Of a DNA stretch of 64,000 bases, positions 14,348-28,500 are shown piece by piece. A model generated the notes under the pieces. It searched no databases. It was not told where the DNA came from and saw only the letters and a list, made by a program, of their open reading frames with translations. Both the position numbers and the translations under genes were made by a program. Numbering within the stretch: position 1 is the first letter of the stretch; each line of letters starts with the position of its first letter. The stretch is from Luscinia megarhynchos (taxonomy: Eukaryota > Chordata > Aves > Passeriformes > Turdidae), in assembly GCA_034336665.1 (NCBI GenBank), contig JAPFBE010000002.1, positions 12,564,906 to 12,628,905 on the forward strand, written 5' to 3'.

Positions 14348-17300
14348 CTGTAAAGGAATATTAATAAACAAGCCGTATTAGAAAAATTACAGGAGAAAGA
14401 GAGAAACTACTGATTAAAAAAGCTGTATGCAGGTACAAACATATTCTCTCCCTCCTTTGCTAATGAAACTGTAGGTATGAAGAGCACTGTATGCAGATTA
14501 AGGACATTAAATATTACAGGAAGCAATTAAAATATATATTAACAATATTATGGAAAATATCCTTAATAAATAAAAACACTAATCTGTGGAACGTCAGTGA
14601 AATGTGTAAACAATTCAGATGAGGTTTAATTTTTGCACAATATACCATGAATAGTATTTTAGAATACAGATAACAAAACTGAGAGATCAGGCTACAATCT
14701 TGCAAAGACTTGTCTACTATTCTAGCAATACATGCCATACTACCTTATAGGAGATTAGGTGTAAAGGAAGTCAGTTTGAAGAAGAATTATTTACTATTTG
14801 TCGATTTCTTTTGATGCTAATACTCTCATTGCCTTAATTGTGAAAAACTAATAGGTAATATGTCATTTAATGCCAAAGCAAGGGAAAAAAAAATTCTTCT
14901 ATTCAGAGAATAGTTCAAAGATAAAATCTGCTTGATCCAGCTCCTACTGAATGTAGTCAAAGAGCTTTCAGTGATTTCAGCTGAAGTTAAATAGAATTTC
15001 TCAGCTGTATCCTATGGAGGGTGGGCAGGGTGAGGAGAAAAACACCCTCTGATGCAGGGATGAGTCACAAATCAGTTCAAAGTTTTATTATGTCAAAATT
15101 GATGTTTGCTTATCTCATAATTTTTTGTTATTATAGAAAATTATGGTTTCTTTTCTACCTTTCCACAAAAGCTTTATTTTTATTTTTTTTTAACAAACCC
15201 AAAACTCTCCTGACTGGGGAAATCCTGGAAATTCTTAACAGAGAAAAATGTGAAATGAAACTTCTCAAGATGCAGATGAAGAAATGCCCCAAAATTCCCA
15301 GGATGCCTCATATGCTTAGCTGAGCTAAATCTAAACAGCATTTGACTGTTTTGTACAGAATCTGAATATACAGACATAAAAATGTCATAAGCACAGAGTT
15401 AAGGTTACTTAGTGATAATTTCTGCCTTTCTACAACAAAAAGTGCAGTTTAACTCAGATCTCTAAAAACCAGAAATATGTGGTATTTCAAAACACAGACA
15501 CAGGACAAGGAATTCATGCTGCTCCAATGGTAGTCACTTCAACTCCTACAGCTGGCATGAGTCACCTGGTATGAATAAAAAGTTTTTGGAATAAAGAAGC
15601 AGCATGGTTCAAAGCTCACCTCTATGCAGTACAGAGCAGAAGGTAAAGCAGGCCTCTCTATGTCTAGATGTTACAGTGGAAAAAAAGGAGTCCAAAAGCT
15701 CCTTGTCCTTTATCTCCTCCAGTGGTGTATTTCAGCCCCAAAACTACCTATTTACATACATCTACTCAGAATTTCTTCCCTTATCATATCTTCATACCCC
15801 TTTTTATGTTCCCTCAGCTTAGTGCAACATTCCTTTCAAGTACCCTTTGACAAATAGAAAAAGTTTTCTTTCCCTGCTCTTTCTTTTCAATGTTCTAATT
15901 CTCCAGTCCTTTGTTCTGTACCAACAACACTGCCAAAATCACATGGTAAAAAGCCACCCAAAAATCCACTCTGAACTTAGGCAAATGTACTATCTTATCA
16001 TATTTTTCCACATGCAGCAGCACTTTTGCTTTCAAACATGATCACAGACCTATAGAAGATATATTCTAATTCTTTCTGAAAAATATTCTATTTTCTTTCC
16101 AAATAAGCATTCAACAACATTCCAGGAGTCAGATAGCAACATCAAACTCATAGTTTATTCCTGTACTTCCATCAGGCTTGCCATACAGTGACAGATAGTC
16201 CTTAGTTTGTAGTACTTAAAGAAACAAGGTCAGGGAGATGAGATAGATAAAGACAGAAATTCAGATCCTATACTGACGTAAGCCACTAAAAATATATGCA
16301 TATGACTGTAAAAACAAATTTTCAGTTTTCTGTTTTAAAAAGTTGAAAAATGACCACATTATATAGGAGATAAAAAGGGAACACTTTCTATATCTTTAGC
16401 AGGGGAAGTATGTGAACATCTGATTTAGAGTGAAGTAAAATGCTGCTGCAGGACTGACTTAAATACTGTAAAACCACATATGATTGTACACATAAGTATG
16501 CCAGAATGGAAAGGTTTCCCTAAACAAAGCAATATTTTTTTCTGAGTTACTTCAAGCTTGTTACTAAAATACACCTAAGTAATTAACTTCTTCTGAAAAG
16601 ACATGTAGTGTCCAAGATATTTATAAAAATAAGAACCAGAAACCAACATTAACTAATGACATTTCTTAGGACAGAACACACAATGTTAGTAGAGAGGAAA
16701 CAACCACATTACCACAATTTCATTACTTCCCCCATCCTGCAAGCAGATATACAATGCAAGTTAACACACACTTTGCTCTGTTTATTTCCTTTCTCTCTCT
16801 CTCATTTTGCTGGGCCTCAGATTTTTGATTACTGGGATTTATTAAAGGGATACTGGTCATCCAATATGCATATGATATGTTTAAGGTATGGTAACAATAA
16901 AGGTTCCTTTGACAACAGTCTGGAACTATACACCAATAAAGTTGAGTTAGTGACCTTTGTGTTTTCACTCTTATTCTCATTGATATTGAACAATAATAAA
17001 ACTTTTTATATGACAATACTGTGGATTATTATTCTACTTTTAATCATGAAATGTCACTTAAAGAACAACAGAATGTGAAAAAATCAACCAAAAAACAAAA
17101 AAACCCAACAAACCCTCTAGTACAGAAGGAATCTAAAACCATTCAAAATATTTTTGTCACAAGTAAACAAGTGTAGAATTTTGTGCTGACTAGCTTAGAA
17201 TTTTTTTTTCCCAAATAATGGTGTGAAAATAGGGTAAAAGTAGGGGTATAATAATAAATTTATATAATCAGAATATACTTTAGAAAAATAATTTTACAAA

Positions 17301-19792
17301 GGGAATAGTTATAACAAATACTAAACACTGTAGGCTCACACATGTAGATTGCACTTATCTCATGATGCTCTTTTCATATTCAGGTGATAATTACCTGTCT
17401 TTCAGATGATTTTAATGTAGCCCAAAACTTGTTTGTTTTCTTTTCAAGCATGGTGTCATAGGTCTGCAATGTTTATTGTGAAGGAGAACTACAATATCAC
17501 TGAGGTGTTTATATTATAGATTATTTAGCAGCTACTTAAATCAGATTTTCATCTAGGAATAAAAGGGACAAAATTACTCCCAATATGAAGGTATTACTGC
17601 TTTCCTTTAGATTCACTTTCAGTTTTATAAAGCCTATTTTCACCTTCAAAGTTCTTAATAATTCCAGCCTAGTACTGTGTCAGATTTGCAGATTCCAGCA
17701 GTTCCACTGAAAGTCTCAGCACCAATATATTGCCAGCAAAGTCCTCTTGCCTTTGTTTCCTTGCTGCCAGGATTTAAAATCATTCCAATGTACAGGGCAG
17801 CCTTCAGTAACAAGAACATGTATCTGTTTCTGTTCAAATACTCTTTTCCTTCATGAGTACAGTGAATAATAACGTGTCAAGGCAATCAGATTAATGTATT
17901 TATTTCTGTTCTGTTCCCTCACTTACCAATCATCTCCCCCATTTCTCTTTTACATACTGCTGATCAGAATTAAAAAAACATTTTATTTTACCACAGAAAC
18001 CTTATTTAATTTAGAGTTTATAAAGCATCCCACCCCACATCCTTGAGCATGCTAACGATCAACAGCAATATTGAGTTTTTCTTTCAAACAAGTCTGGAAA
18101 ACCACATTATCTTCTTCAGCAGTATCTAATGAATTTAAAGTCATATTAAAATGTAGTGAGTCAAAGAAAAAATTAACTTCAACTCTGATACACTTTGGGA
18201 GAAAAATGAAGCAGCTTTGCAAGTATTTTCCTAGTTTCTCCTCTCCAGTATAACTGAAAGCACAGAGGCTCCAGAAGAACAGACACTCACAAAACCATGA
18301 GATTGGATCTTTCTTTTCTGAAACAGCATTTTCTAACATGTTTTGTGTTATGGCATTCTCTGACTTTCAGTAGCATCCATTTTCTGATCAGCAAAACAGC
18401 TGTCTTTCTTTTCCCTTATGTTACAGCTGAGATCTCAAAACTACAAAGGCCTTGGGAAGCACCAAACTCAGAATTCTAATAAATATGAATGAAGCAGGTA
18501 GCACTGTACCCAAAGACACCCACTGGACTAACTTTAATCTCCACAGAATTACTTGGCAATACACCAGAGAGGGAGATAGCAACTACTCCAACCAAGGTAG
18601 ATTTAAAAGCCTTGCTTGGAGATTCAATCCATAAAGGCTTAAATCTGTGTACCTGTAACCACAACAGAGATATGAGCCAAGCCACTGGAACCACCATGTT
18701 ATCAAAGTTTGCAGATTGCTTTTTGGTCTGCAAAACAGCTTTTAAAAAAGTGATCAGAAACCACTGAACCATTCTCTTTGATCTCTTAGAATTGATCCTG
18801 AAAAAAAACATTGTGCCCCAGCCAGATTTCTTGATAAAATCGTATCTTGTATTCATTCTGCACTTGCATCCATGCCCTGTAAGGTCTGAAGGAACAGAAA
18901 TGACAATACAGGCCTGGCAAGTTCTCTGCTTCCTATCACTAATCACCTCTACTGACATTATTCCTATCTTTCTGATCCCATCTATAATGATGCATATGAA
19001 ATAATCTGGGGAGTTGCTAGCCTTTTTGACCTAACCTACCTGAATTACTATGTTAAAATAGACTCAATGTTTTACTTCAACTACTGACCCACACATATAT
19101 CCAGCTTACTTTAAGAAATAACTTTCTAATAATTTTTGATACATACATGGAAAATATCATTCAGTGCATAGTGTGTTATTCAGCAGTTCACATCAACGTT
19201 ACAGGACAGTGGGCTTTTTTTCCAGCTCCAATTAACAAGAGAACTATAGATTCATAATTTGTATACCTTTTTTTTACACATGATTTTTAAAAAAAAATTA
19301 AAACAGAGCATGGTTCCATGACTCCCTGCAATGTGTTTATTGTCTAAAAGAGCAAAATGTATAAAACTCCACACAGCTTTACTGATCATTAATACTAGAA
19401 AATGATTGCAAACATTAAAGCAATACTGTCTTCAGGATTATAGCAACACAAATGATTATGATTTAGACTATTTTACATTTTATGTAGAGATTCTGATTTA
19501 AGGAAAATTACAGACATTTTCAAAAAATAGCATAGTATCTTCATAAGAACATCTGTCAACCTAGCTGAAAATAATTTGAAGGATACATTTTCAATTAAAT
19601 CATGTTCATTGCAATTTCCTCCCTCTTACCTCCCATATATTAGTTATGCAATGCACTTCAAACTCATATATTTCACCAGTATCCCTGAATTTTATCCTTC
19701 TGGTAAATTTGAGATATTTTAATTTACCTTATGATTAATGCTTGTTATTCCTGTCACTTTTTATTAGAGAGACAGGTAATCTCAAATCATAT

Positions 19793-20569
19793 GAAATTTA
19801 ACAAGGGAAAGGTGCTGGATTCTGCACCTGGGATGGGGCAAACCTGGATGTATGGAGAGACTGAAGAATGAGATGTTAGAAAGCTGCACCACAGAAATGA
19901 CCCTGGGGGTCCTGGTCCATGGCAAGGTGAACACGAGCCAGCAGTGCCCTGGAGCCAGGAGGGCCAGCCCTGTCCTGGGAGCATCAGGCACAGCATCATC
20001 CAGGCAAGGGAGGGGATTGTCCTGCTCTGCTCTGAGCTGGGGCAGCCTCACCTCCAGGGCTGGGGCAGCTCTGGGTGCCACAATGTGAAAAAAACAGACA
20101 TTAAACTGTTAGAGAGTGCCCAAAGGAGGGCAGTGAGGATGGTGAAGGACCTGGAGGGAAGCTGTGTGAGGAGGGGCTGAGGGCACTTGCCCTGTTCAGC
20201 CTGGAGGAGACTCAGGGGAGAGCAATCTGTGACTTCCTCAGGAGGGGAAGAGCAGGGGCAGGCACTGCTCTTTCACCCTGATGACCAGAGACAGAATTTG
20301 AGGAAAGAAAGAGCATGAAGCTGAGTCAGGGGAAGATCTGGGTTGGATATCAGGAAAAGATTCTTCACCCTTTCACCCCAGAGGGTGGCTGGGCACTGGA
20401 ACAGGCTCCCCAGGGAAGTGGGCACAGCACCAAGCCTGACAGAGGTCAAGATGCATTTGGACAATGCTCTCAGACACTGGGTGTGACTCTTGCAATGTCC
20501 TGCACAGGGCCAGGAGTTGGACTCAATAACCTTTCAACTCAGGATGTTCTACAATTCTATGATTCTACA
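19793..20569 (+). mobile_element. CR1 LINE retrotransposon, 5'-truncated copy
   Basis: About 780 bp matching the 3' end of a chicken-repeat-1 (CR1) non-LTR retrotransposon in sense orientation. The deduced frame carries the CR1 ORF2 C-terminal signatures RRAVRMVKDLEG, LDIRKRFF and HWNRLPREVGTAPSL, in one frame but interrupted by stops (for example TGA at 20178-20180). The copy is therefore dead. It ends in the typical CR1 3' UTR (pattern GTTGGACTC...TTCAACTC) and the 3' terminus ATTCTATGATTCT, with no poly(A). The GC content is clearly higher than the surrounding intron. Severe 5' truncation is usual for CR1. This element and the other repeats are the main evidence for an avian genome; the subfamily was not determined. 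Confidence 0.93.
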
Positions 20570-23500
20570 AATGATGCAAAATTTATTTGAAGATTTTTAC
20601 AAAATAATTTTTAATTTCAGAAAAAGCCTTCAGCACTTGTTCATTTTGAGGGTCCATAAATTTGGTATAGTGTGTAAAATGCTCTGTCTCACTTCTGATA
20701 GATTTTTATATTTGAAATTCATGTAGAAATTTTACAGTCTGTATGAGGTGGGTATTTCCTAAGGATGCCACTATAACTGATTAGGAAGACTGCTTAAGTC
20801 AAAAACAATTTGTAGAACAAAAGTATCTAGCTGAATCTTGGCCTGGGGTATCAGCCATATTTCAAATCAGATTGACACTAAATCAGAAATAAAGTGATTG
20901 GTCATGAGGAATAGACTGTTTTTGAATATGTGTAGTTATTGCAGCCAGTTACACAAAAGTACAAGCCAGAATGAGCTGCAAACTACATCTTAGTAATGAA
21001 ATGTAATTTAAAGATATCTATGTATCTGTATCTATAGATATGTTAAGCCCAGGACAGACCTCTCTGCAGGGCACTCTTTCTCCTTTTTATGATCTGGTGA
21101 AGTATCTGCATGCTGTACCACACACAAGCAGCCTTGAAATCACCAAATTTTCCAGCCTTCCAAGAAGAACAGAAAGAGAAGTGCTGGAGAGGGTACAGTG
21201 TGTACAGACCGTGAGGAGCAGTGCTCAAGCACTTGCTGTCTGAGAGAGACCACATGTGTACCTGCAACACACAAATTCACCAGGCACACAGAAACCGCTC
21301 TCACTGTTTTATCTTCATCTATTATTCAGTCCTGCACTCCCAGGTTTTCAGGATTTCCAGGTTCCAATATTTTTAGCCCAATGGCCAGAGGTGCAGGTGC
21401 AGCAATGAAAACAGTGGAAGATGCCAGTTCCAAAGCACTCACTGACCTGATCGACTGTGACAGCTTTGAGGGAGTGTCCTTGGATTATCAAAGACAGATG
21501 AAGTTCAAGAAAGGGTCACCAAGAACCCACCTCAGGATATTTCAGTGTCCTTTCCTTCCAAAGCACTTTGTATGGGCCATCATAAATGTTACATTATTTG
21601 CAAATGATGGACAAGCTTAGTTGCCTCCATGATACAAATTGATTTGCTGTCTGTGATAAGTCACAAACTATTACACCTAAACCACATTCTCATTTGAAGA
21701 AGTCTGGAATTTTGAAAATTTTCTCGTCTGACACCTATATCCAGTTAAGGGAAAAGCTGTTTTTAATTAGTACAGCTGCTGGCACTGTTTTAGTTCTGAG
21801 AAGTCTGGCTTATAAAGTGAATTAAAATTCCGAATTAAAAAATAATTTTTTTTTTTCAGTTTTACGTAAGTTACCTAAATGAAATTCAAGCAAAAATTAC
21901 AAAAATTACAAAAAGGCACAGTTAAGACTTCTTCTGTGGTTCTTCCACTTCATTATGAGCCAATGAACAGGACAGAAGAATAAAGAGTATATTGGAGAAA
22001 AAACTGTTTTCTCTCTCAAAATCAAAGGCTATTCTACCTTATCTCTGAAAGTATCTTCCTTTCCTTTTATTCAGCACAGGAGTGTGTAGTGTTCAAAATT
22101 CCTGATGCCACTTCAGCTTCCTTGCAACTAAAAATCTCACAATTCCATCAGGGTTTTCAGACAGACTCACAGGGGAAGGAGGATGGGTAATGAATGCTCA
22201 TGGCCACTATGAACCTTGGAGGACTACACTTTCCAAAACTATTTTTTTATACATCATATGTTCTGCACATGGCTGTAAGCATCAGTCCACAAAGATACAT
22301 GATGCTAACAGCAATTTCGTAATTCTTGCAAATTCTGTAACTATTTCTGGCCTGACAATGATGTTTAGGAAGAACTCAACCTCTTCCTCCATACACATAT
22401 ATATTCTCCATAGTTTATTTTCCAACTCTTTTTCTTAAGAACGTGGCCTAGATTGAACACACAGCTGTGCTTTACTCTAAGATGCTCTAATTTTCAACTT
22501 GGATTTGTATAAAGTTGCTGAAAGCTGCTGGTAATTTTCATTCTAACTAGTTTCTGCTGTTAAAAAAGCTCCAAAATTTAAAAAAGTAGAGCACAAATTA
22601 AGTTGATTTTTAAAGTGTATTTCCAATCTAATTTTGAATTTTGACTTGTTTTCTCAAGCAACACAGTTGTGCTCTTTGAAAGCACAAGACTTCTATTCTA
22701 CATCAGTGTAAGATTTAAGAGCCACAGCTTCAGGCTAGAGTAAAAATACTTTGTCCTTTCTCAGGGGTCTGACTCTGCACTGTCCAGCTGTTACCATGCA
22801 ATTTAACTCATTAACCAGATTCAGCTCTGAACTCAATTTTCAGCAGCTGCATAGGCAGATCATTTATAGCTCTCAAAAAGGACTTGACCTGTTTTAAAAC
22901 CAACCAGCTCAATTGTCTCCCACAACAACAAAAACACGTTTTCATTTCAGCGCCTGGTCAAATAAAGTGGTTTGAGCTTCAGCTGATTCTAGCTCTAAAA
23001 TAAAATTGTCTTTAAACATTTGTAAAATTCTGTTAAGAAGTTTTGTCTAACCACAAAACCCCTGTCCACAGGTAATTACATTCCTTTGAATTAGCTGCAA
23101 AAATCTGCAGTTCTGGCTACATGCTGAATGGTGAGCACTGGGGTAGATTTAAAGATACAGAATAGAAGTAGTCAAATAGTAGTTTTGGCCATCTTTAAAA
23201 CAGAGGAAAGGAGGAACCAGGCTTTCATAGGTCAACCAGTTTATGTAGTTCCTGAAAAAAAAACAAGCAGGGAGGAAATAACACAAAACTATTTCTAAGT
23301 ATCCAAAATAGTAACAAAGCAACCTACATTGATATGGCACTAATCAACAGACATACCAATCAAAATAAAACCCATCAAAGAATACCTAGATCTGTGGATG
23401 AGAAAATTCATGTCTATCTATAGTCTGTAGGGCTTTCTGCAGTACCTCATGTTGGTCTCATAAAAAATCATAAGTGAAACATGATGTAAATAAAACTACT

Positions 23501-24501
23501 AGAAAGCAACTTGTTGCAAAATTTTAACTTGGAATACTGCAATAGTTCAGTGAAAAATATGAAGAATTATATACTGGTTTTTTTCTTCATGGTCTACATT
23601 CCCCTTCAGCCTTCACATTTTTAACTCCCTAGTCTTAAAGTTGTCATGAGAATATTCAAATATTCACTGAGGTCTTTATTCTAGCAGAATATCAAACAGC
23701 AAATAAAAGTGCACTGCTGAAAAACAAACTGTAGTACAGAGGTTCAGCAGTCCAAAACCCAGACATTAATCAGTCCTAGCTTCCCTTACACGTGAAGAAC
23801 ATTCTGCATGTTACACTGTGCATTGTTGCCTGTTCTGGGGAGGGGAGATGTGTGTCAGGGGCCAAGAACCATCGATGCACCAGAAGCAGCCACCATGGCT
23901 GCATCCAGTTCCTGGGGCTTGTAATGCCTTTTAGTCACAGCATCTAACAGGGGAGCTCATGGTCAGTGATGACAGACTGGAGTAACAGCACTGCTGAGTA
24001 AGTGACATGTTTTTTCTTTAGTACTTACTTTTCTTTCCTTTTCACCACAGCATTCCTCTTTCATTTTAGAAGAATATCCCTACATAATCCCATTGCATGA
24101 TCTTTGGATTGGCCACCATTAATTTGACACAAGAAGTATAATTGATTCAGCTGTGTCTGTGAGAGTTAGAAATAAGATGGTACTTTCCCTTCTGGGCATT
24201 TAAATGATGTTAACTAATCAAGGCCATGCAAAGCTGCACTCTCTCTACCTTCAAGTGCTTAACAGTGCCATTGGTTCTGTCATGTAGAGAACATGAAACC
24301 TTATCAAGTTATTTCTAAATCCATATTGGACAGCAGATGAATTCTTTCCCTTGCTTTAGCTCTGATCTGCCTCCCCTGGAACCTTGTTCCCCATCCTTAC
24401 CCACTACAGTCTCAAACATATGCCCAAAGGCAAGAGTGGCCTTCAATTGCCATCTTCCCACTGTCTGCTCAGCAGGTAGCTTACCAGCCTTTTCTTTGAT
24501 G

Positions 24502-24520
24502 GGACACCTATAAGGTGTCC
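24502..24520. repeat. Perfect 8-bp inverted repeat with 3-base loop
   Basis: GGACACCT, ATA, AGGTGTCC: exact reverse-complement arms in a locally GC-richer stretch of the intron. The AGGTGTCC half resembles a T-box half site (AGGTGTGA type) with the last bases differing. Function unknown. Confidence 0.9.
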
Positions 24521-25249
24521 TTGTGCTCCTTTCCTTTAGAGCTCTGAACATGGCTAAAGATGTCCCTGCACAAGCAATGCCATTCCATTTGCTGTCCAGC
24601 CACTTGAAGTTAAAAAACACAGAAGCAGAGGACAGCTAATATTGCATAATGCAGGAGTGGTTATTTTGCAGTGATGCTGGAACAGTTTGGCACCATTTGC
24701 ACAATCATGTATTTTGAATAGGTGACAGTATGTGGTTGCCACAGAAGATTCAGATGCTTGTGTGCAGAGATTCAGAACTACAAAACCTATATCCATCCAT
24801 CCAGCAAAGGAGGAATTAAACATCACACTGTATCTACTGGCACTCGAGAATGCCTATTTCTAGTGCCTTGCAGAATTCTAATCAAAGAGAGACATGGTGG
24901 ATCTGCAGCCTCTCAGTTATCGAAAGGGCATCATGAAACTTCTTGGGAGACCTCCTAGAGAGAAGTAAAAGTAAAGTAGTCTAAGAAAAATAAGTAGCCA
25001 TTATAGAATAAATGCCACAAAATTTCTGCTCCCACAGAGACGATTAAATACACCTTGTATATTGTATTATGCTATCCTTATGCAAAAAACCTCTTAGTGC
25101 ATTATGTACTGCTCCTGCAATTGGGAAATATGGGAACAGACCAGAGTGATGGTTTGATTAAATGGAGTGGGATGCAAGGTCTGACCACTGATATTTATTT
25201 CTCCTAAGAATGGTGAGTGTACTAACAGTGTGTTAGTTTTCTAACTCTT

Positions 25250-25575
25250 CAGGGTGACTGAGCAGCTGCAGCAGCTGCCTCTGGCCAGCTCTGTACACTC
25301 AGCATGATGCCACACAGTATGGAATATCCCTTTGGCCAGCTTGGGGCAACTGTCCCAGCTGTGCAGCCTCCCAGCTTCTTGTGCCCCTCCAGCCTTCTTC
25401 CTGGCAGGGCATGAGAAGCTGGGAAGTCCTTGACTTGCTATAAACACTACTTATCAACAACTAGAAATATCATGTAGTATCAACATGATTCTCATATTAA
25501 ATCCGAAACACAGCACTGTATCAGCTACTAGGGAAAAAATTACCTCTATTCCAGCCAAAACCAGAACAGTTACCA
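25250..25575 (+). mobile_element. Endogenous retrovirus-derived remnant (avian ERV repeat)
   Basis: The block contains TATGGAATATCCCTTTGGCC, CCCAGCTTCTTGTGCCCCTC, a stretch with TATCAACATGATTCTCATAT, and ACACAGCACTGTATCAGCTA followed by AATTACCTCTATTCCAGCC. From memory this order matches a widespread noncoding repeat from the 3' region of avian endogenous retroviruses. It has no open frame of retroviral character, and no flanking LTR pair or internal genes were seen. It is a degraded fragment with approximate ends. It sits in the CDKAL1 intron, antisense to the gene. Family assignment needs a repeat-library search. Confidence 0.62.
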
Positions 25576-28500
25576 AGTTTGTACATTGGTTATTCACATC
25601 AGTATAGTAAGTATAGTGCTTAATATAACTAATACAGAGAGAAAAAATTAATGAGACACTTCAAGGAATTAAAGGAAATGTTCAATAGCTGACTGACAAA
25701 ATTTTCTAGCTTGAAGCAATGTAAATTATCTGGTGATATAAAGAAAGAGAGAAGGAAAGAGAAAGTGAATATATAATTGAAACCAAATTTCTTACACTAT
25801 TGAAAACATATAAAGAAAAATTAGAATCCACACTGCAGTTGATAGCAGTGTAATCATGAAGCTGCAGTCACATTATTGCTCTCAAAACAGCTGCCATATC
25901 CTATTCTCAGTAGAGATGAACCTAATTTTACCTTGTTATGATCCTTATTTTCAAAATGGGTATTTCCTCATATAATTTCCAAGAGACAGAAGTCAAGTTG
26001 ATCCTGAGATGATAATCTCCCCTAATGTTTCAGAAATTGTGATGGACCAAATCATGAGGACAGAAAAAAAGATCTTACAAGTCCCCACATGAGTAATAGC
26101 TGCCTTGAAAAAATGAAGACCTGAGAAATTATCAAAAATGTAAGGTAATACATGCTCTTAATTTTAGAGACAAAAAAGTAACTTTCACACTTAGAATTAG
26201 TCTGATCCTTTGCAATGCAACTAAATACCAGACACAACTGACTCATGTTCTCTTACATTGCTTATTATTAGTTTAAATAGAATCTGTAATTTGAGTTACA
26301 CAGTTATCAGCACTATCACTTTTACAAGCAAACACAGTAAGGAAATGGAGAAATTCAGATAAATAACAATAATATCAGCAATAACAATACACATAGCAGC
26401 ATTTCATCATTAACACACTTCAGAGTGAGAATTTTCTACCCACTGGACATAAGGAGCACCCAGACTCATCTCTGAAACAGTGCATTTAGCAGAAGGTGGA
26501 CAAAATGGGGGCAAAGGAAAGGAAAAAAAACTGGATAGCATTTAACTTCTGGACAACTTCTTGGCTCATTTTCTATGCCCATGAATGGAATGACTCAGCA
26601 TTACTGTAATTGCTTATTAAAAAAAAATCATGCTTAGCTTTAACTTTTCTCTAAACTGGAGAGAATATTTATGGTAAGCATAATCTAATTGATGGTTATG
26701 AAATGATGAGACCATTCAGACAGATGTCTGATTCTCCATGGACATTTTTTCTCCAGGAGAAATAAGAAAGGCCCTGCAGCCTTAGCTGTCTTTTCTGAAT
26801 TTATGGTGGCAGAACTGTCCATCTGGATTAGTGTCAACTGCCCTTTTAGCAAAATATTGGTGCCTATAAGGCTTTCAGTGATAAATTATCTATGTGAAGG
26901 GATGGTTTCATGTTGACCTACTGATTGTTTTTTCTATTAAGATAAGCTCAAATGAGGATTTTCTCCCAAAAGGCAATTATATTTAAGATCATCCAAAAAA
27001 CTATACACTAAAATATAAAAGTACTAAATATTACTGTGGTTCATACTCTACAGATTGCCTGCAGAAGTGGTAAGGTCTTCCAAAAAGAGCTAATCTAAAA
27101 GGAAGTGACATGACAAGTATGTTATTATTGCAGCTGCAATATTTGGGCAGAATCCCCAAAGCCATCTTGAATCAGAGATGGTGAAGAGGAGGGGTTGAGC
27201 AGTTTGCAAATGACAATGGATTTGTCCATTACAGAAGTATTTAAAAACTGAAATAACACAGCAAATACATTCAGTCTTTAGAAAAAAAACAAAAACAAAC
27301 AACAATAACAAAAAAAAAGAATAACAATTGTCAAATAACTTGCTCACTGATTCAGCATCTGTTTTTGAACAGTACAGACAAATTATTTTCCATAAAGAAA
27401 TGGCACCAATAGATCCACTGCAGAGGGTACTGTTATGAATATCCTGTGGAAGGAAGCACCAAGCTCACAAGTTCAGACTGGTGATCCAATTCATGCTGAG
27501 ACACTTGCACAAGACCAGCTGTATGGCAGTGCATGTGCTATTTCTTACCCAAATGCAATAAAATGAATTCATTAACATGGATAATATTTCATTAAAGGAT
27601 GAAAGGGTCAGAGTGCATAGTGTGGATGGTTGTGTGCTACTTCCTTCTCCTAGCAGAGAAACATAAGTTACTCTAAGCAGGTAATGACAAATTAAATGCC
27701 TGTCCATTTCTGCTAATGCAGGAAAGACCATCAGCTGCTGTCTAGAAGTAATGTGAATATAAAATATAGGAGATTAGCACAAGCTCTTCCTGCTCTGTTT
27801 GACTAGTAGTTCTCCATTTCTACTAAGAGATAAAAGAACAAAGGATCTCATAACACAGGATTTTTTAAGGACTACAGGGAAAAAAAAAAAGAAAAAAGAG
27901 AAACAAAATCTATTAATTACAGATTTTCATCAGCCCTGGATTAGAGGCCCCATCTTCTTTGAAGGTTCTAATTCACTGAAAGCAGTAAGTACTAGTGCTA
28001 CAAATAAGAAGAAAGAATGTAAAACTGGGTTAAATTGACAATTACCATTTTCCAAGTAATACTTCTAACTACAGAGCAGCTAATGTTCTTTTAATAATTT
28101 ATCTCTTCACAGATTGTCTTCCCATAAGCACCCAGTTAAACAGAAGTTAAATTAACTTCAGCTCTCTGCACTCTTAGAACTTGTGCACAGAAATACATCC
28201 TGAAACACAAATCAATGTTTTGATTTTTAAACTTCCTACCTTCCGAAAATTACACTTCTGAATTTTTTCATTTATCAAAGTATCTAAAATGCATTCAAAA
28301 CTAAGACAAATAATGCAACCGTGTGAGTTGGTGACACTAAGGAGACTACTTCTACAGCAGGTATTTATATTTGAAAACTTACAGTTTCCCATTATGAGAC
28401 AGTCTGTAATAAATGAACAGTCATTGCTCAAGCTGCACTACACTAAGCAATAAACTGAAGAAGCCAGATATAATCTCATTTTATATCTCCAGCAGCTGAC

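Noticed and set aside
16656..17078. 140-codon plus-strand ORF
   Set aside because: No domain recognised, hydrophobic low-complexity C-terminal half rich in Ile/Leu/Asn typical of AT-rich chance frames, and an overlapping antisense frame of similar quality.
21198..21620. 140-codon plus-strand ORF
   Set aside because: No recognisable family, no splice or promoter context, overlaps other frames; treated as chance or decayed sequence.
24315..24620. 101-codon minus-strand ORF in a GC-richer stretch
   Set aside because: Looked at as a possible exon; no recognisable protein family and no convincing splice sites flanking it.
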